From: an uncultured Azospirillum sp.
GTDB lineage: Bacteria > Pseudomonadota > Alphaproteobacteria > RF32 > CAG-239
Direction: 5' to 3'
NCBI GenBank assembly: GCA_900538765.1
Contig: UQAB01000020.1
Coordinates: forward strand, 1-31,829
DNA: 31,829 bases
Part shown: positions 1 through 7,048 of the stretch, piece after piece
Layout of the letters: each line of letters begins with the position of its first letter
Numbering within the stretch: position 1 is the stretch's first letter
Notes under the pieces: model-generated
The model's database searches: none
Told to the model about the DNA's origin: nothing
Seen by the model: the letters and a program-made list of their open reading frames with translations, nothing else
Program-made: the position numbers and the translations under genes

Positions 1-153
1 TGCTCCTCAATTTGGATATCAGCGCCGTCCCTCCTTTTAGAAAAATAGCGAAAACTTGCGCAAAAAGTAGGGGGAACGAGGGGAGGAACGGTGTTGTTCC
101 AACATCTTAGCATTTAGTTTCAGGTTTGTTTGAGTGTTTGTCAAACATGTAAT

Positions 154-188
154 AAAAAAGTCTGAACCTTTTGAGTTCAGACTTTTTT
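154..188. terminator. Bidirectional intrinsic terminator
   Basis: A perfect 14-bp inverted repeat, AAAAAAGTCTGAAC (154-167) and GTTCAGACTTTTTT (175-188), with a 7-nt loop. It has T runs on both strands. It lies just past the stop codon of the reverse-strand gene at 204-599 and would end its transcript, and could also end a forward transcript entering from the left edge. Confidence 0.9.
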
Positions 189-203
189 ATGGTTTCTTTA
201 GCT

Positions 204-599
204 CTAGTCTAAAAGAGAACCGAGTGATAAAACAGGTCTTGTTCCGCTTAACTGCGTGTTAAAGTTCCATGCTTCAGCTTTGGAATGTTCCCTCCAAAAC
301 CATGAAGCCCGTTCGCTTTGACACAGTCCTAAACCGATAAGTGTTTGGTTAATCTCTTTCATATTATCGGCAATCATCTCTTGGCTAAAAAGTGTTGGCT
401 TTCCGTCTTTGAGATAAAGAAGCCCAATGACGTTACTTTCTCTTCCGTCTTCTCGGGGAAGAACTGAAGTAAACGGTTCTAGCAACATTCTTTCTCCGTT
501 TTTCAGGATGATGTGTTTGGGTTTTACTCCAGCCTGAATTTCGTTGGATGCAATACCATTTTCCCACTCTACGCTTAATACTAATTTCTTTGTTTCCAT
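204..599 (-). CDS. Hypothetical protein, 131 aa, with a RPVLSL C-terminal end
   Basis: I do not recognise the family. The protein has no signal peptide or membrane segment and looks cytosolic. Its last ~30 residues (WFWREH...AWNF...GTRPVLSL) resemble the end of Lcl/DUF1566-type domains, which close on a W/S-rich stretch followed by RPVL; the secreted protein at 10106-10894 ends in the same manner (NVRPVLAF). That resemblance is by eye and weak. The ATG at 597-599 has no Shine-Dalgarno and sits in the context ACAATTATGG, like several other accessory genes here. A promoter lies at 648-676 and a terminator at 154-188, so it is probably a single-gene transcript. Confidence 0.65.
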   Translation of the reverse strand: METKKLVLSVEWENGIASNEIQAGVKPKHIILKNGERMLLEPFTSVLPREDGRESNVIGLLYLKDGKPTLFSQEMIADNMKEINQTLIGLGLCQSERASWFWREHSKAEAWNFNTQLSGTRPVLSLGSLLD

Positions 600-647
600 A
601 ATTGTAGTTTTTTTTATTGTTCATAATTATATTCTTTTTACATTTAT

Positions 648-676
648 ATAATACCATATATTCATTGCTGTAACAA
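648..676 (-). promoter_or_regulatory. Sigma70-type promoter for the 204-599 gene
   Basis: On the minus strand, -35 TTGTTA (676-671), a 17-nt spacer ending in TGG, and -10 TATTAT (653-648). The TGG just before the -10 makes an extended -10. The predicted start near 641 gives a ~41-nt AT-rich leader without a Shine-Dalgarno. Confidence 0.6.
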
Positions 677-718
677 ATAAAAAAATATGAAACTTTTGTA
701 ACATCGAAAGGGATTAGG

Positions 719-1492
719 ATGAACGTAATTGGTATGGTCAGGTATTCTGTTGATGCTGCTTTTGCTAAAGATCATCCGGATAAATGTTTTAAGTTATGGG
801 AAGAACCTTATTTTACAGAGCGCCTGGCGATGTTTAAAGCTATAACTCTGAGAAGCTTTGCCCAACAGACAAATAAGAGTTTTGTTTTGCTGGTATATCA
901 TTCTGTGAATATGCCTGATGATAAGAAAGCTATTTTTATGAATTTGGCTAAAGAATTTTCTTTTATGCACAATGTTTTTATTTCCGGAGCCAAGATGGAA
1001 ATTCCGGATGATTTGCGGCAACGGCGCCTCTTGACTTTCAGGATTGATAATGATGACGGCGTGCCGACTGATTTTATTGACAAGCTGATGACTATTTATC
1101 GGCAAGAGGGGGAGTTTTATGATAATGTCGCTTTGACAATTCCCAGAATTCGCAAGATAGCCCATATTTCTGCCGATAAGTATCAGACGGATCATTCTAT
1201 TTTTGCTGCTAATGCCATTGGTTTGGCTTATCTGTCAACAGATGGTGAAAATATTATGAATTGCGGCAATCATCGTTTGGTTCCGTATCATTACCGGACT
1301 TTGTTTTTGGAAGGAACCGGCGGTTTGCAGGTTATTCACGGCACAAATGTCGCCAACGGGTTTAAAAAAGTTTATGATAAAAAATCCGTCATGGAGATTC
1401 TCAGCGAAAAGGAGATGAGAGATTTGCTGACTTTAGAGGGGTATCCGGATATGGATATTGATGAAATTCCGATTTTGCCACAGCCTTATTAA
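719..1492 (+). CDS. Putative rhamnosyltransferase-like glycosyltransferase
   Basis: The 257-aa protein resembles the Rhamno_transf family (putative rhamnosyl transferase, GT-A-like). Visible hallmarks are an N-terminal RYSVD segment, TLRSFAQQTNKSF at about 43-55 (the 'multiple-query' helix of such transferases) and the acidic motif FRIDNDDG at 108-114, which would coordinate the metal and sugar nucleotide in place of a DXD. No signal peptide or membrane helix is seen, so a cytosolic enzyme modifying surface glycans is likely. The start is set by GGGATTAGG immediately upstream. It reads divergently from the 204-599 gene. The donor sugar cannot be told from sequence. Confidence 0.75.
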   Translation: MNVIGMVRYSVDAAFAKDHPDKCFKLWEEPYFTERLAMFKAITLRSFAQQTNKSFVLLVYHSVNMPDDKKAIFMNLAKEFSFMHNVFISGAKMEIPDDLRQRRLLTFRIDNDDGVPTDFIDKLMTIYRQEGEFYDNVALTIPRIRKIAHISADKYQTDHSIFAANAIGLAYLSTDGENIMNCGNHRLVPYHYRTLFLEGTGGLQVIHGTNVANGFKKVYDKKSVMEILSEKEMRDLLTLEGYPDMDIDEIPILPQPY

Positions 1493-1614
1493 GCGTGTTT
1501 TGTTTAATATTTGACAAGTTTCTGCAAATGTTTGTTTGAAAATGTTTTATTCTTTTTTTAAGGGGTGGCAGAGTATCCTTATGGCAGGTTATGTTTTATT
1601 CCGGGGATATCATT

Positions 1615-2607
1615 ATGAAAAATGATAATGAGACATATGATGTCGCAGAAGAACAAGAAATTGCCGCGATTGTTTACAATAAGGAAGAATATGCAGCAAT
1701 GGGCCGCGGGGATGGTGTTTTAGAAGTTTCGTTGTCGGCGCAGGCTAAGAGCGATGAGGCACGCAGGAAGTATGCCATAAGTTTTTTGGAGAAGCTGGAG
1801 CGGAAGTTATCGGAATTGTCAAATCAGGAGATTGCCAATCTTCTGAGGGCTTTGATTGCCTCGGGGCTGCCGGTGGAAACGGAAGAGGAACTTGAATTCT
1901 GGTTGAAAAAGCTGGAAAGGGAGAGCTTACATCGGATTGCGGTGTATTTTATTGCGCGCAACGAGGGGCTGGATAAACCCGGCAGCTTAAAAATGCCGTC
2001 AAATCACAAGAAAAAACTGCTAAAGAATATAAAAGATTTTACTTCGGAAGATATCGAGGCATTTGCAGCCATGATGACTTCGGTTAATAAAATTTTCGAG
2101 AAACGGGAACCGGCAAATAAAAACGGCGAGGAATATAAAAAATTTTTAGAACGTAAAAAGTTTTTCAAACGCGTTGAGAAATTACTGAAACAAGATGTTC
2201 AGGAAAAGAAAAAAGAAGAACGGCAGTTACAACAGGCGCGTCAGAATAAAAGAAACGAAGAAAAGCCGGATTATCTGGGATTGTTGAAGGACAAAATGTT
2301 GCGAGAAGGAGTTGTGCAGGGCGGCAATTACTGGGGAAGCGTTATAGATGATTTTAATCATGCTGAAAATAAGGGAGAATTTGTCAGTTTGTGGCAGAAG
2401 GACGAAATGCGGCAGATGGCTTTGGATTACCCCGGGAAGGAACTTCAGGAGCAGATACAAAAACTTCGCGGGATTGAAAATTTGGAGAAGCAGGTGAAAG
2501 AAACATCTGCCGAAACGAGAGGGAAGCAGAAGTCTCAACAGGCAGACGGACAGCAGAATGCAGCAGCGCAGCAAGCGGCACAGGCTCAGGCTTCAGCAGG
2601 GCGCTAG
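1615..2607 (+). CDS. Hypothetical coiled-coil protein, 330 aa
   Basis: I do not recognise the family. It is charged and rich in Lys, Glu and Gln, with long helical stretches at about 45-75 and 175-225 that look like coiled coil, a mixed central part (NYWGSVIDDF near 245) and a low-complexity tail of Gln and Ala (QQNAAAQQAAQAQASAGR). No signal peptide or membrane segment. An in-frame ATG at 1591 would add eight residues. I prefer 1615 because its context, ATCATTATGA, matches the SD-less starts of neighbouring accessory genes. No clear promoter is visible, although TTGACA occurs at 1511-1516. It may be a cytoplasmic scaffold or structural protein, but that is a guess. Confidence 0.7.
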   Translation: MKNDNETYDVAEEQEIAAIVYNKEEYAAMGRGDGVLEVSLSAQAKSDEARRKYAISFLEKLERKLSELSNQEIANLLRALIASGLPVETEEELEFWLKKLERESLHRIAVYFIARNEGLDKPGSLKMPSNHKKKLLKNIKDFTSEDIEAFAAMMTSVNKIFEKREPANKNGEEYKKFLERKKFFKRVEKLLKQDVQEKKKEERQLQQARQNKRNEEKPDYLGLLKDKMLREGVVQGGNYWGSVIDDFNHAENKGEFVSLWQKDEMRQMALDYPGKELQEQIQKLRGIENLEKQVKETSAETRGKQKSQQADGQQNAAAQQAAQAQASAGR

Positions 2608-2636
2608 CTGCATTTGAGAGCGGCAAATCTTGCAAT

Positions 2637-2665
2637 TTGACAAAATGATTTGCCTGTGTTAGGGT
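2637..2665 (+). promoter_or_regulatory. Probable promoter of the 2714 gene
   Basis: A perfect -35 TTGACA (2637-2642) with a 17-nt spacer to a weak -10 TAGGGT (2660-2665). The following ~48-nt leader is AT-rich and has no Shine-Dalgarno. The -35 flank, ATTTGACAAAATG, is the same as at the 4529 gene. Confidence 0.5.
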
Positions 2666-2713
2666 ATAACTGTTTTAATTATCATTTTGTTTTACTAAAT
2701 ATTTTATATAATT

Positions 2714-3499
2714 ATGGGAAGAAATATAAGAAGCCGTATTGTCAGACCGACAATTTCTTACAGTTGTGAAAAGCTGAAAGGCCTGAAAGCTAAAAAGAGT
2801 GATGATGATACAGTTGCGCCTTTATCTTACGGCGAGCGTATTGATCAATTTGTCAGCAGTCCGCAGTTTGCACTTTATTGTCAAAAACAAAATGTGCAGG
2901 ATGGCGAAGTTATTCAAATTGCCGTTCCTGCTGATTTGGCTGATGCTGTGACGCTGGTTTGCGATGACGCGGAAGAACCGATTGTTGTTGAGGGGATAAA
3001 AGTTATTCGCAGCCGGGATTATCAGCGTAAACAATTTTATGTTTGCGACACGCCTTTCTGGCTGGCTCAGGAGTGGCAAAAACGGGCAAAACGTTTGCTC
3101 TTTTCGCGAACTTACGTTGTGCAGGGCGAGCAAGCTTCCTTGCTGTTGGACAACAATGACTGGCAGGATGAAAACAAAGTCAGCCGGGCATTCAGTGTTC
3201 TATGGCAGCATTGGGACTGTACAGTGCCTTTGGGCAGACAACTGCTGTGCAAGACGGTTGAACTGACAAGCGGGCGTTTATGCAGTTTGGCTTTCAGTGT
3301 GTCGGCAGGCTTGGAAAAGAGGTTGATTTGCGACATTAATAACGGGGCTGTTTTATTGGCTGATGTTGCGGATATTAAAGCCGAAAAAGTGGTTTTGCTG
3401 AGTGGCGGTTCTTTATGGACGAGTTTTGTGCGGCTCTATATTGACAGTCAAAAACCGCTGCGGTTATCTTGTTATGCAAAGAAGATAATTCGCCGCTAA
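2714..3499 (+). CDS. Hypothetical protein, 261 aa; member of a local three-gene family
   Basis: Unknown function. It shares a layout with the genes at 3671 and 4529: a basic, probably disordered N-terminus of ~35 residues; a segment around F..YCQKQNVQDGEVIQIAVP (compare G.LIQIAVS at 3671 and EGQLFQLQNP at 4529); an alternating hydrophobic middle; AKRLLFSRTYVVQGEQASLLL (compare AKRVLESRTYMIVRRGKSY at 4529); and a late NNG turn (INNGAVLLADV; compare FDNGKM and MNSGKM). No signal peptide or membrane segment. The start is ATAATTATGG without a Shine-Dalgarno. A strong terminator follows, so it is a single-gene unit. The family tie is by eye. Confidence 0.7.
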   Translation: MGRNIRSRIVRPTISYSCEKLKGLKAKKSDDDTVAPLSYGERIDQFVSSPQFALYCQKQNVQDGEVIQIAVPADLADAVTLVCDDAEEPIVVEGIKVIRSRDYQRKQFYVCDTPFWLAQEWQKRAKRLLFSRTYVVQGEQASLLLDNNDWQDENKVSRAFSVLWQHWDCTVPLGRQLLCKTVELTSGRLCSLAFSVSAGLEKRLICDINNGAVLLADVADIKAEKVVLLSGGSLWTSFVRLYIDSQKPLRLSCYAKKIIRR

Positions 3500-3507
3500 A
3501 ATCGGAT

Positions 3508-3543
3508 AAGGGAATGAAATCTGGAGATTTCGTTCCCTTTTTT
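3508..3543 (+). terminator. Intrinsic terminator after the 2714 gene
   Basis: A 14-bp stem, AAGGGAATGAAATC (3508-3521) with GATTTCGTTCCCTT (3526-3539), one G-T wobble, loop TGGA, followed by a T run. Confidence 0.9.
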
Positions 3544-3597
3544 GTATCCGGAGATTGTTGCAGTTTTGTTAAATTTGGAACGGCAGTCTAATAAATA

Positions 3598-3626
3598 TTG
3601 ACCCAAATGGTTTAAAATGCTATTCT
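3598..3626 (+). promoter_or_regulatory. Promoter of the 3671 gene
   Basis: -35 TTGACC (3598-3603), a 17-nt spacer ending in ATGC, and -10 TATTCT (3621-3626), giving an extended -10 (TGC-TATTCT). The block AAAATGCTATTC is nearly the same as in the promoter at 4452-4480. Confidence 0.7.
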
Positions 3627-3670
3627 GTAAAAGATAAAATATAATTATAAACAATTAAATACATACAATT

Positions 3671-4375
3671 ATGGCAGCAATAGATTTGACTTTCGGTACA
3701 CAGCTTTCAATCGATTACGGAACAAAGAGAGGTACGGGAAAAAGAACTTCTAACAGAAGCACTGACAAAATTGCGAAATTTATCCGTTCTTATGAATTGG
3801 GAATGTTTTGCGATTTTAATGTCCTTCCCGAAACCGGTTCTTTAATTCAGATTGCAGTATCCCGAGAGAACGGAGCATATCCAATCGACAAAGACGGAAA
3901 TTATATCTGTGATTTCTTGATTAACCGAGACGGCGAGGGGGATAAAAATTTCAAAGCAAAGAGATTTATTACCAAGCCGAGTATTGGCGAAAAAGAAATT
4001 TTCCATGCGGAAACTTATTTTGTTTGGAAAACGCAGACCGGACGCTGGGCGGCTTTCAGAGTTTTGAACGATGAAGACCAGCTTTCCAGAAACAAAGTTG
4101 CGGCAGCGGTTGAGGCTTATGCGGATTTGAAAGGCTATACAGTTATTTCAAAACCCGTAGTTGTTGAAAACGGTGCGGCAAAATATTGGAAGACCGTATG
4201 TACTGATGGGGATGCAAAGAGAGAAATTTTTGTTAACTTTGACAACGGCAAGATGAGTGATTGTCCGTTCGGAAGCTTTGAAACTCAGGTTAAAAATGTT
4301 CCCGAGTACGGCATCTTGAAGACAAAATTCAATTTCTTCCGTTATCTTGGAAGCGGTATTTTTTCTCGCAATTAA
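3671..4375 (+). CDS. Hypothetical protein, 234 aa; member of a local three-gene family
   Basis: Unknown function. It is related by layout to the proteins at 2714 and 4529: a Lys/Arg/Ser/Thr-rich N-terminus (TKRGTGKRTSNRSTDK, about 18-33), then ELGMFCDFNVLPETGSLIQI, a middle with AKRF and ETYFVWKTQTGRWAA in the place of the SRTYV..G segment of the others, and FVNFDNGKM near 195. It ends in Lys/Phe-rich residues. No signal peptide or membrane helix. The ATG lies in ACAATTATGG, and the 38-nt leader after the predicted start contains almost no G, so initiation cannot use a normal Shine-Dalgarno. It has its own promoter and terminator. Confidence 0.7.
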   Translation: MAAIDLTFGTQLSIDYGTKRGTGKRTSNRSTDKIAKFIRSYELGMFCDFNVLPETGSLIQIAVSRENGAYPIDKDGNYICDFLINRDGEGDKNFKAKRFITKPSIGEKEIFHAETYFVWKTQTGRWAAFRVLNDEDQLSRNKVAAAVEAYADLKGYTVISKPVVVENGAAKYWKTVCTDGDAKREIFVNFDNGKMSDCPFGSFETQVKNVPEYGILKTKFNFFRYLGSGIFSRN

Positions 4376-4381
4376 AAAAAG

Positions 4382-4420
4382 AAAGGTGTCGGTTGTAATA
4401 ACCGGCCCCTTTTTGTTTTT
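4382..4420 (+). terminator. Intrinsic terminator after the 3671 gene
   Basis: An imperfect stem, AAAGG..TCGGTT with AACCGG..CCCTTT around loop GTAAT, followed by TTTTTGTTTTT. Confidence 0.8.
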
Positions 4421-4451
4421 AAATTTTAGCCTTAGGGATATATATTAATAT

Positions 4452-4480
4452 TTGACAAAATGTCGAAAATATGCTATTCA
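4452..4480 (+). promoter_or_regulatory. Promoter of the 4529 gene
   Basis: -35 TTGACA (4452-4457), 17-nt spacer, -10 TATTCA (4475-4480) preceded by ATGC (extended -10). The leader of ~42 nt is AT-rich and lacks a Shine-Dalgarno. The promoter closely resembles that of the 3671 gene. Confidence 0.7.
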
Positions 4481-4528
4481 AGATATGTGTTAAGTATTTT
4501 TATGTTAAATTTTTTAAATATTATAATT

Positions 4529-5347
4529 ATGAGTATGAATAATGATTTTTACGGAAACGTACCTGAAATCGATATGGTATCTCCGGCAGAAGTACAGGCT
4601 AAGTCAAAAAACTATTATCCCAAAGCGCCGTGTTTTGAGAAAAAAGTCACCAAGCTGTTAGACTCCGAGTTTAATATGCAGGCTTTTGCCGAAACGCGGA
4701 AATTGCGGGAAGGGCAGTTGTTTCAGTTGCAGAATCCGAGTGAGAAAAATGTTTATGTCGTGGATTTGGGATATGATTTTTCAAAACGCAAGCCCAATAT
4801 GATAGATGATATTTTTGTTGCGCTCGGCGATGAAAGCGGCTGTTTCAATTATGTGGCGACTTATCAGGAATCAAAGAACAGCGGTTCTTATCAACGTTTT
4901 GCCAAAAGGGTTCTCGAATCGCGGACTTATATGATTGTCCGGCGGGGAAAATCATATGCGGCGGAACAGCTCTTGGGAAACCGCGAGTGGCTGAAGCTTG
5001 ACAAATGTACGCAGGCGGTTGACAAGATTGTGAAATTTCATAACAGCCATGTGTTGGATAAAGCTTTGCGTTTGAAGCCTTTGACCGAGATGGGAATGTT
5101 TGAATGTATTCTGCATTTGGACAAAGGAATGAATCCGCATTTGAAAGCCGTGAGAATTCAGACTTATGTTGATGCCAAAGGTGTTAAGGCGCATTTTGCT
5201 ATTTCGATGAATTCCGGCAAAATGTGGGTGTTGAATGACAAGCAGCTGGAGGCGGTTGCCGATGTTTCCAGAAAAAATTGTATCATGACGAATTTTATCA
5301 TGATTAAGAAGACGGACAGTAACGGGAATTATACCGTTGTTGCCTGA
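4529..5347 (+). CDS. Hypothetical protein, 272 aa; member of a local three-gene family
   Basis: Unknown function. It is the third member of the local family with the genes at 2714 and 3671: a polar N-terminus of ~45 residues, then FNMQAFAETRKLREGQLFQLQNPSE, RFAKRVLESRTYMIVRRGKSYAAEQLL and a late AISMNSGKMWVL segment. No signal peptide or membrane segment is seen. An in-frame ATG at 4460 lies upstream of the -10 box and so cannot be used from the predicted promoter. I chose 4529 for that reason and because it sits in ATAATTATGA, the SD-less context of its relatives. A strong terminator at 5349-5383 closes the unit. Confidence 0.7.
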   Translation: MSMNNDFYGNVPEIDMVSPAEVQAKSKNYYPKAPCFEKKVTKLLDSEFNMQAFAETRKLREGQLFQLQNPSEKNVYVVDLGYDFSKRKPNMIDDIFVALGDESGCFNYVATYQESKNSGSYQRFAKRVLESRTYMIVRRGKSYAAEQLLGNREWLKLDKCTQAVDKIVKFHNSHVLDKALRLKPLTEMGMFECILHLDKGMNPHLKAVRIQTYVDAKGVKAHFAISMNSGKMWVLNDKQLEAVADVSRKNCIMTNFIMIKKTDSNGNYTVVA

Positions 5348-5348
5348 G

Positions 5349-5383
5349 AAAAGAAGCGCGAAAAATTTCGCGCTTCTTTTTTT
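5349..5383 (+). terminator. Intrinsic terminator after the 4529 gene
   Basis: An 11-bp stem GAAGCGCGAAA/TTTCGCGCTTC (5353-5363 and 5366-5376), flanked by A and T runs. Confidence 0.9.
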
Positions 5384-5534
5384 GCGCTTTAAGGGCGGGG
5401 ATTTGGGCGAAAATGAAAAAAAATTGTTTTCTTATGTGTTTTCTTATTGAAAATTTAAACAATATTGCTTAAGTTAACTTCTGTATTAGTTGTTTTGCAA
5501 TTAAGAATGATAAAAACCATATGGAGATAATAAT

Positions 5535-5996
5535 ATGAAAAAACTTTTGAGTTTGTTCTGTGCAATTGCATTTATGGCAGGTTGTTCTGCTTTTGATTCT
5601 AACGGCGGCCTGTTCGGCGGCAGCGAATGCGAGTCCAGAGAAGCCCGTGACTTCATGTCCAATGCCGAAGACAGAGTATTCTTTGCTTATGACAGCTCTT
5701 CCTTGTCCAACAATGCCGTTGAAGCTTTGCAGACACAGGTTAAATGGCTGAAGAAGAATGACAAAGTTGATGTCATCGTTCAGGGTTACTGCGATGAAAG
5801 AGGTACAAGAGAATACAACTTGGCTTTGGGTGAACGCCGCGCCAATGCTGTTAAGCAGTACCTGATTTCCCAGGGCATTTCTGCCAACAGAATTTCTACC
5901 ATTTCTTATGGTAAAGAAAGACCGGCCGTACTGGGCAGCAACGAAGCCGCTTGGGCTCAGAACCGTCGTGCTATCACTGTTGTTAAAGCTAACTAA
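5535..5996 (+). CDS. pal: Peptidoglycan-associated lipoprotein Pal
   Basis: Outer-membrane lipoprotein of the Tol-Pal complex, which tethers the outer membrane to peptidoglycan and helps it invaginate at division. The 153-aa product has a lipoprotein signal with lipobox MAGC (Cys at about 17), a short linker, then an OmpA-like peptidoglycan-binding domain at about 45-153 with DERGTREYNLALGERRA and NRRAI. The usual EGHCDERG is QGYCDERG here. Start supported by GGAG eight bases upstream. cpoB follows, but a terminator lies between. tolB, the usual upstream partner, is not in the preceding 5.5 kb. Confidence 0.96.
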   Translation: MKKLLSLFCAIAFMAGCSAFDSNGGLFGGSECESREARDFMSNAEDRVFFAYDSSSLSNNAVEALQTQVKWLKKNDKVDVIVQGYCDERGTREYNLALGERRANAVKQYLISQGISANRISTISYGKERPAVLGSNEAAWAQNRRAITVVKAN

Positions 5997-6021
5997 TTTT
6001 AGCGGCAGAGCATGAATTGAG

Positions 6022-6054
6022 AGCGCATTTCCTAAGGGAAGTGCGCTTTTTTTT
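6022..6054 (+). terminator. Intrinsic terminator between pal and cpoB
   Basis: An 11-bp stem (AGCGCATTTCC with GGAAGTGCGCT, one T-G wobble), loop TAAG, followed by eight T. It would limit read-through from the abundant pal transcript into cpoB. Confidence 0.85.
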
Positions 6055-6145
6055 ACGATGTAGACAGATGGAAGTTTGTGCTTGTGTCCATGATTCTTTT
6101 GCTTTAATCTAAGGCATAATTAACGGTTATCAGAAGAGGTTGGTT

Positions 6146-7039
6146 ATGAATAAGTTGAAAATTTCGGCATTGGCTTTGATTGTTGCGGCATGGGGAATGC
6201 CGGTTCAGGCGCAGACGGTGCAGTCTTTGAGCCGTGAGGTGGATGAAATGCGTGAGGAACTGCAGATTTTGCAGCGCAAGATTTATCGAGAAACGTCTTC
6301 CAATGATATACCGACGGCGACATCTTCCAGTGTTCAGGTGCGTTTAAGCCAGTTTGAAGAACAGGTTCGCGACTTGGTCGGCCGGATGGATGAGTTTGAT
6401 TATAAGCTTAAGCAGATTGACGAGCGTTTTAAAGTTATGAATCAGGATATTGACGTTCGTTTTAAAATGCTGGAAGGAAAACCGATTAATAACACCGGAT
6501 TGGGCACGTCCGCGCCAACGGCGAAGAAGTATGATGCGCCGGTTGCCAAAGGTGCGCCGAAGGCAATTGCCGGAGAAAGCGTAAGCGGTGAAGAACTGGC
6601 GCCGCTGGTTTTGCCTAAAAAAACGGAGGCAGCGAAGCCGACAGTTTCCAAGCAGGGCGTTAAGGAGATTTATCAGCAGGGGCTGGATAATTTTAACGCT
6701 TCCAAATATGGGGAAGCCGAAAAGAAGTTTAATCAGGTTTTGAAAGATTATCCGAAAGATGCGTTGGCCGGAAACGCGCAGTACTGGCTGGGCGAAGTGT
6801 TTTATGCCCGGGCGGAGTATCCTAAGGCGGCCGTTGCTTTCGGCAAGGCTTACAAAAATTACAAGGACGGCAACAAAGGCGCCGACAGCATTTACAAGTT
6901 GGGCATGACTATGCAAAAAATGAATAAAAACGCAGAGGCCTGCGCCGCATATAAGAGCTTGCCGACTGAATTTCCGAAAGCTGAAAAAGCTGTTAAAGAT
7001 AAGGCTGCGGCCGCAGCCAAGAAGCTGAAGTGTAAATAA
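6146..7039 (+). CDS. cpoB: Cell division coordinator CpoB (YbgF)
   Basis: A periplasmic protein that works with Tol-Pal to couple outer-membrane constriction to peptidoglycan synthesis. The 297-aa protein has a Sec signal peptide (residues 1-22, ending VQA), an N-terminal coiled coil at about 25-115 that in the family forms trimers, a Pro/Ala/Lys linker, and C-terminal tetratricopeptide repeats from about 168, with QGLDNFNASKYGEAEKKF and AQYWLGEVFYARAEYPKAA as clear repeats. The ATG at 6146 has AGAGG six bases upstream; a TTG six bases earlier is in frame but too close to that site. The tilS start follows within ten bases, suggesting co-transcription. Confidence 0.93.
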   Translation: MNKLKISALALIVAAWGMPVQAQTVQSLSREVDEMREELQILQRKIYRETSSNDIPTATSSSVQVRLSQFEEQVRDLVGRMDEFDYKLKQIDERFKVMNQDIDVRFKMLEGKPINNTGLGTSAPTAKKYDAPVAKGAPKAIAGESVSGEELAPLVLPKKTEAAKPTVSKQGVKEIYQQGLDNFNASKYGEAEKKFNQVLKDYPKDALAGNAQYWLGEVFYARAEYPKAAVAFGKAYKNYKDGNKGADSIYKLGMTMQKMNKNAEACAAYKSLPTEFPKAEKAVKDKAAAAAKKLKCK

Positions 7040-7048
7040 AGCGTTTTT

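Noticed and set aside
1..110. Short open frames at the left edge, the longest ending at about 110 in frame 3, that could be the 3' end of a gene cut by the window.
   Set aside because: All three forward frames stop within 110 bases and none gives a recognisable protein end, so no gene can be called.
1511..1553. TTGACA at 1511 with TATTCT at 1548 as a promoter of the 1615 gene.
   Set aside because: The spacing is about 31 nt, far from 17, and no closer pair of boxes was found.
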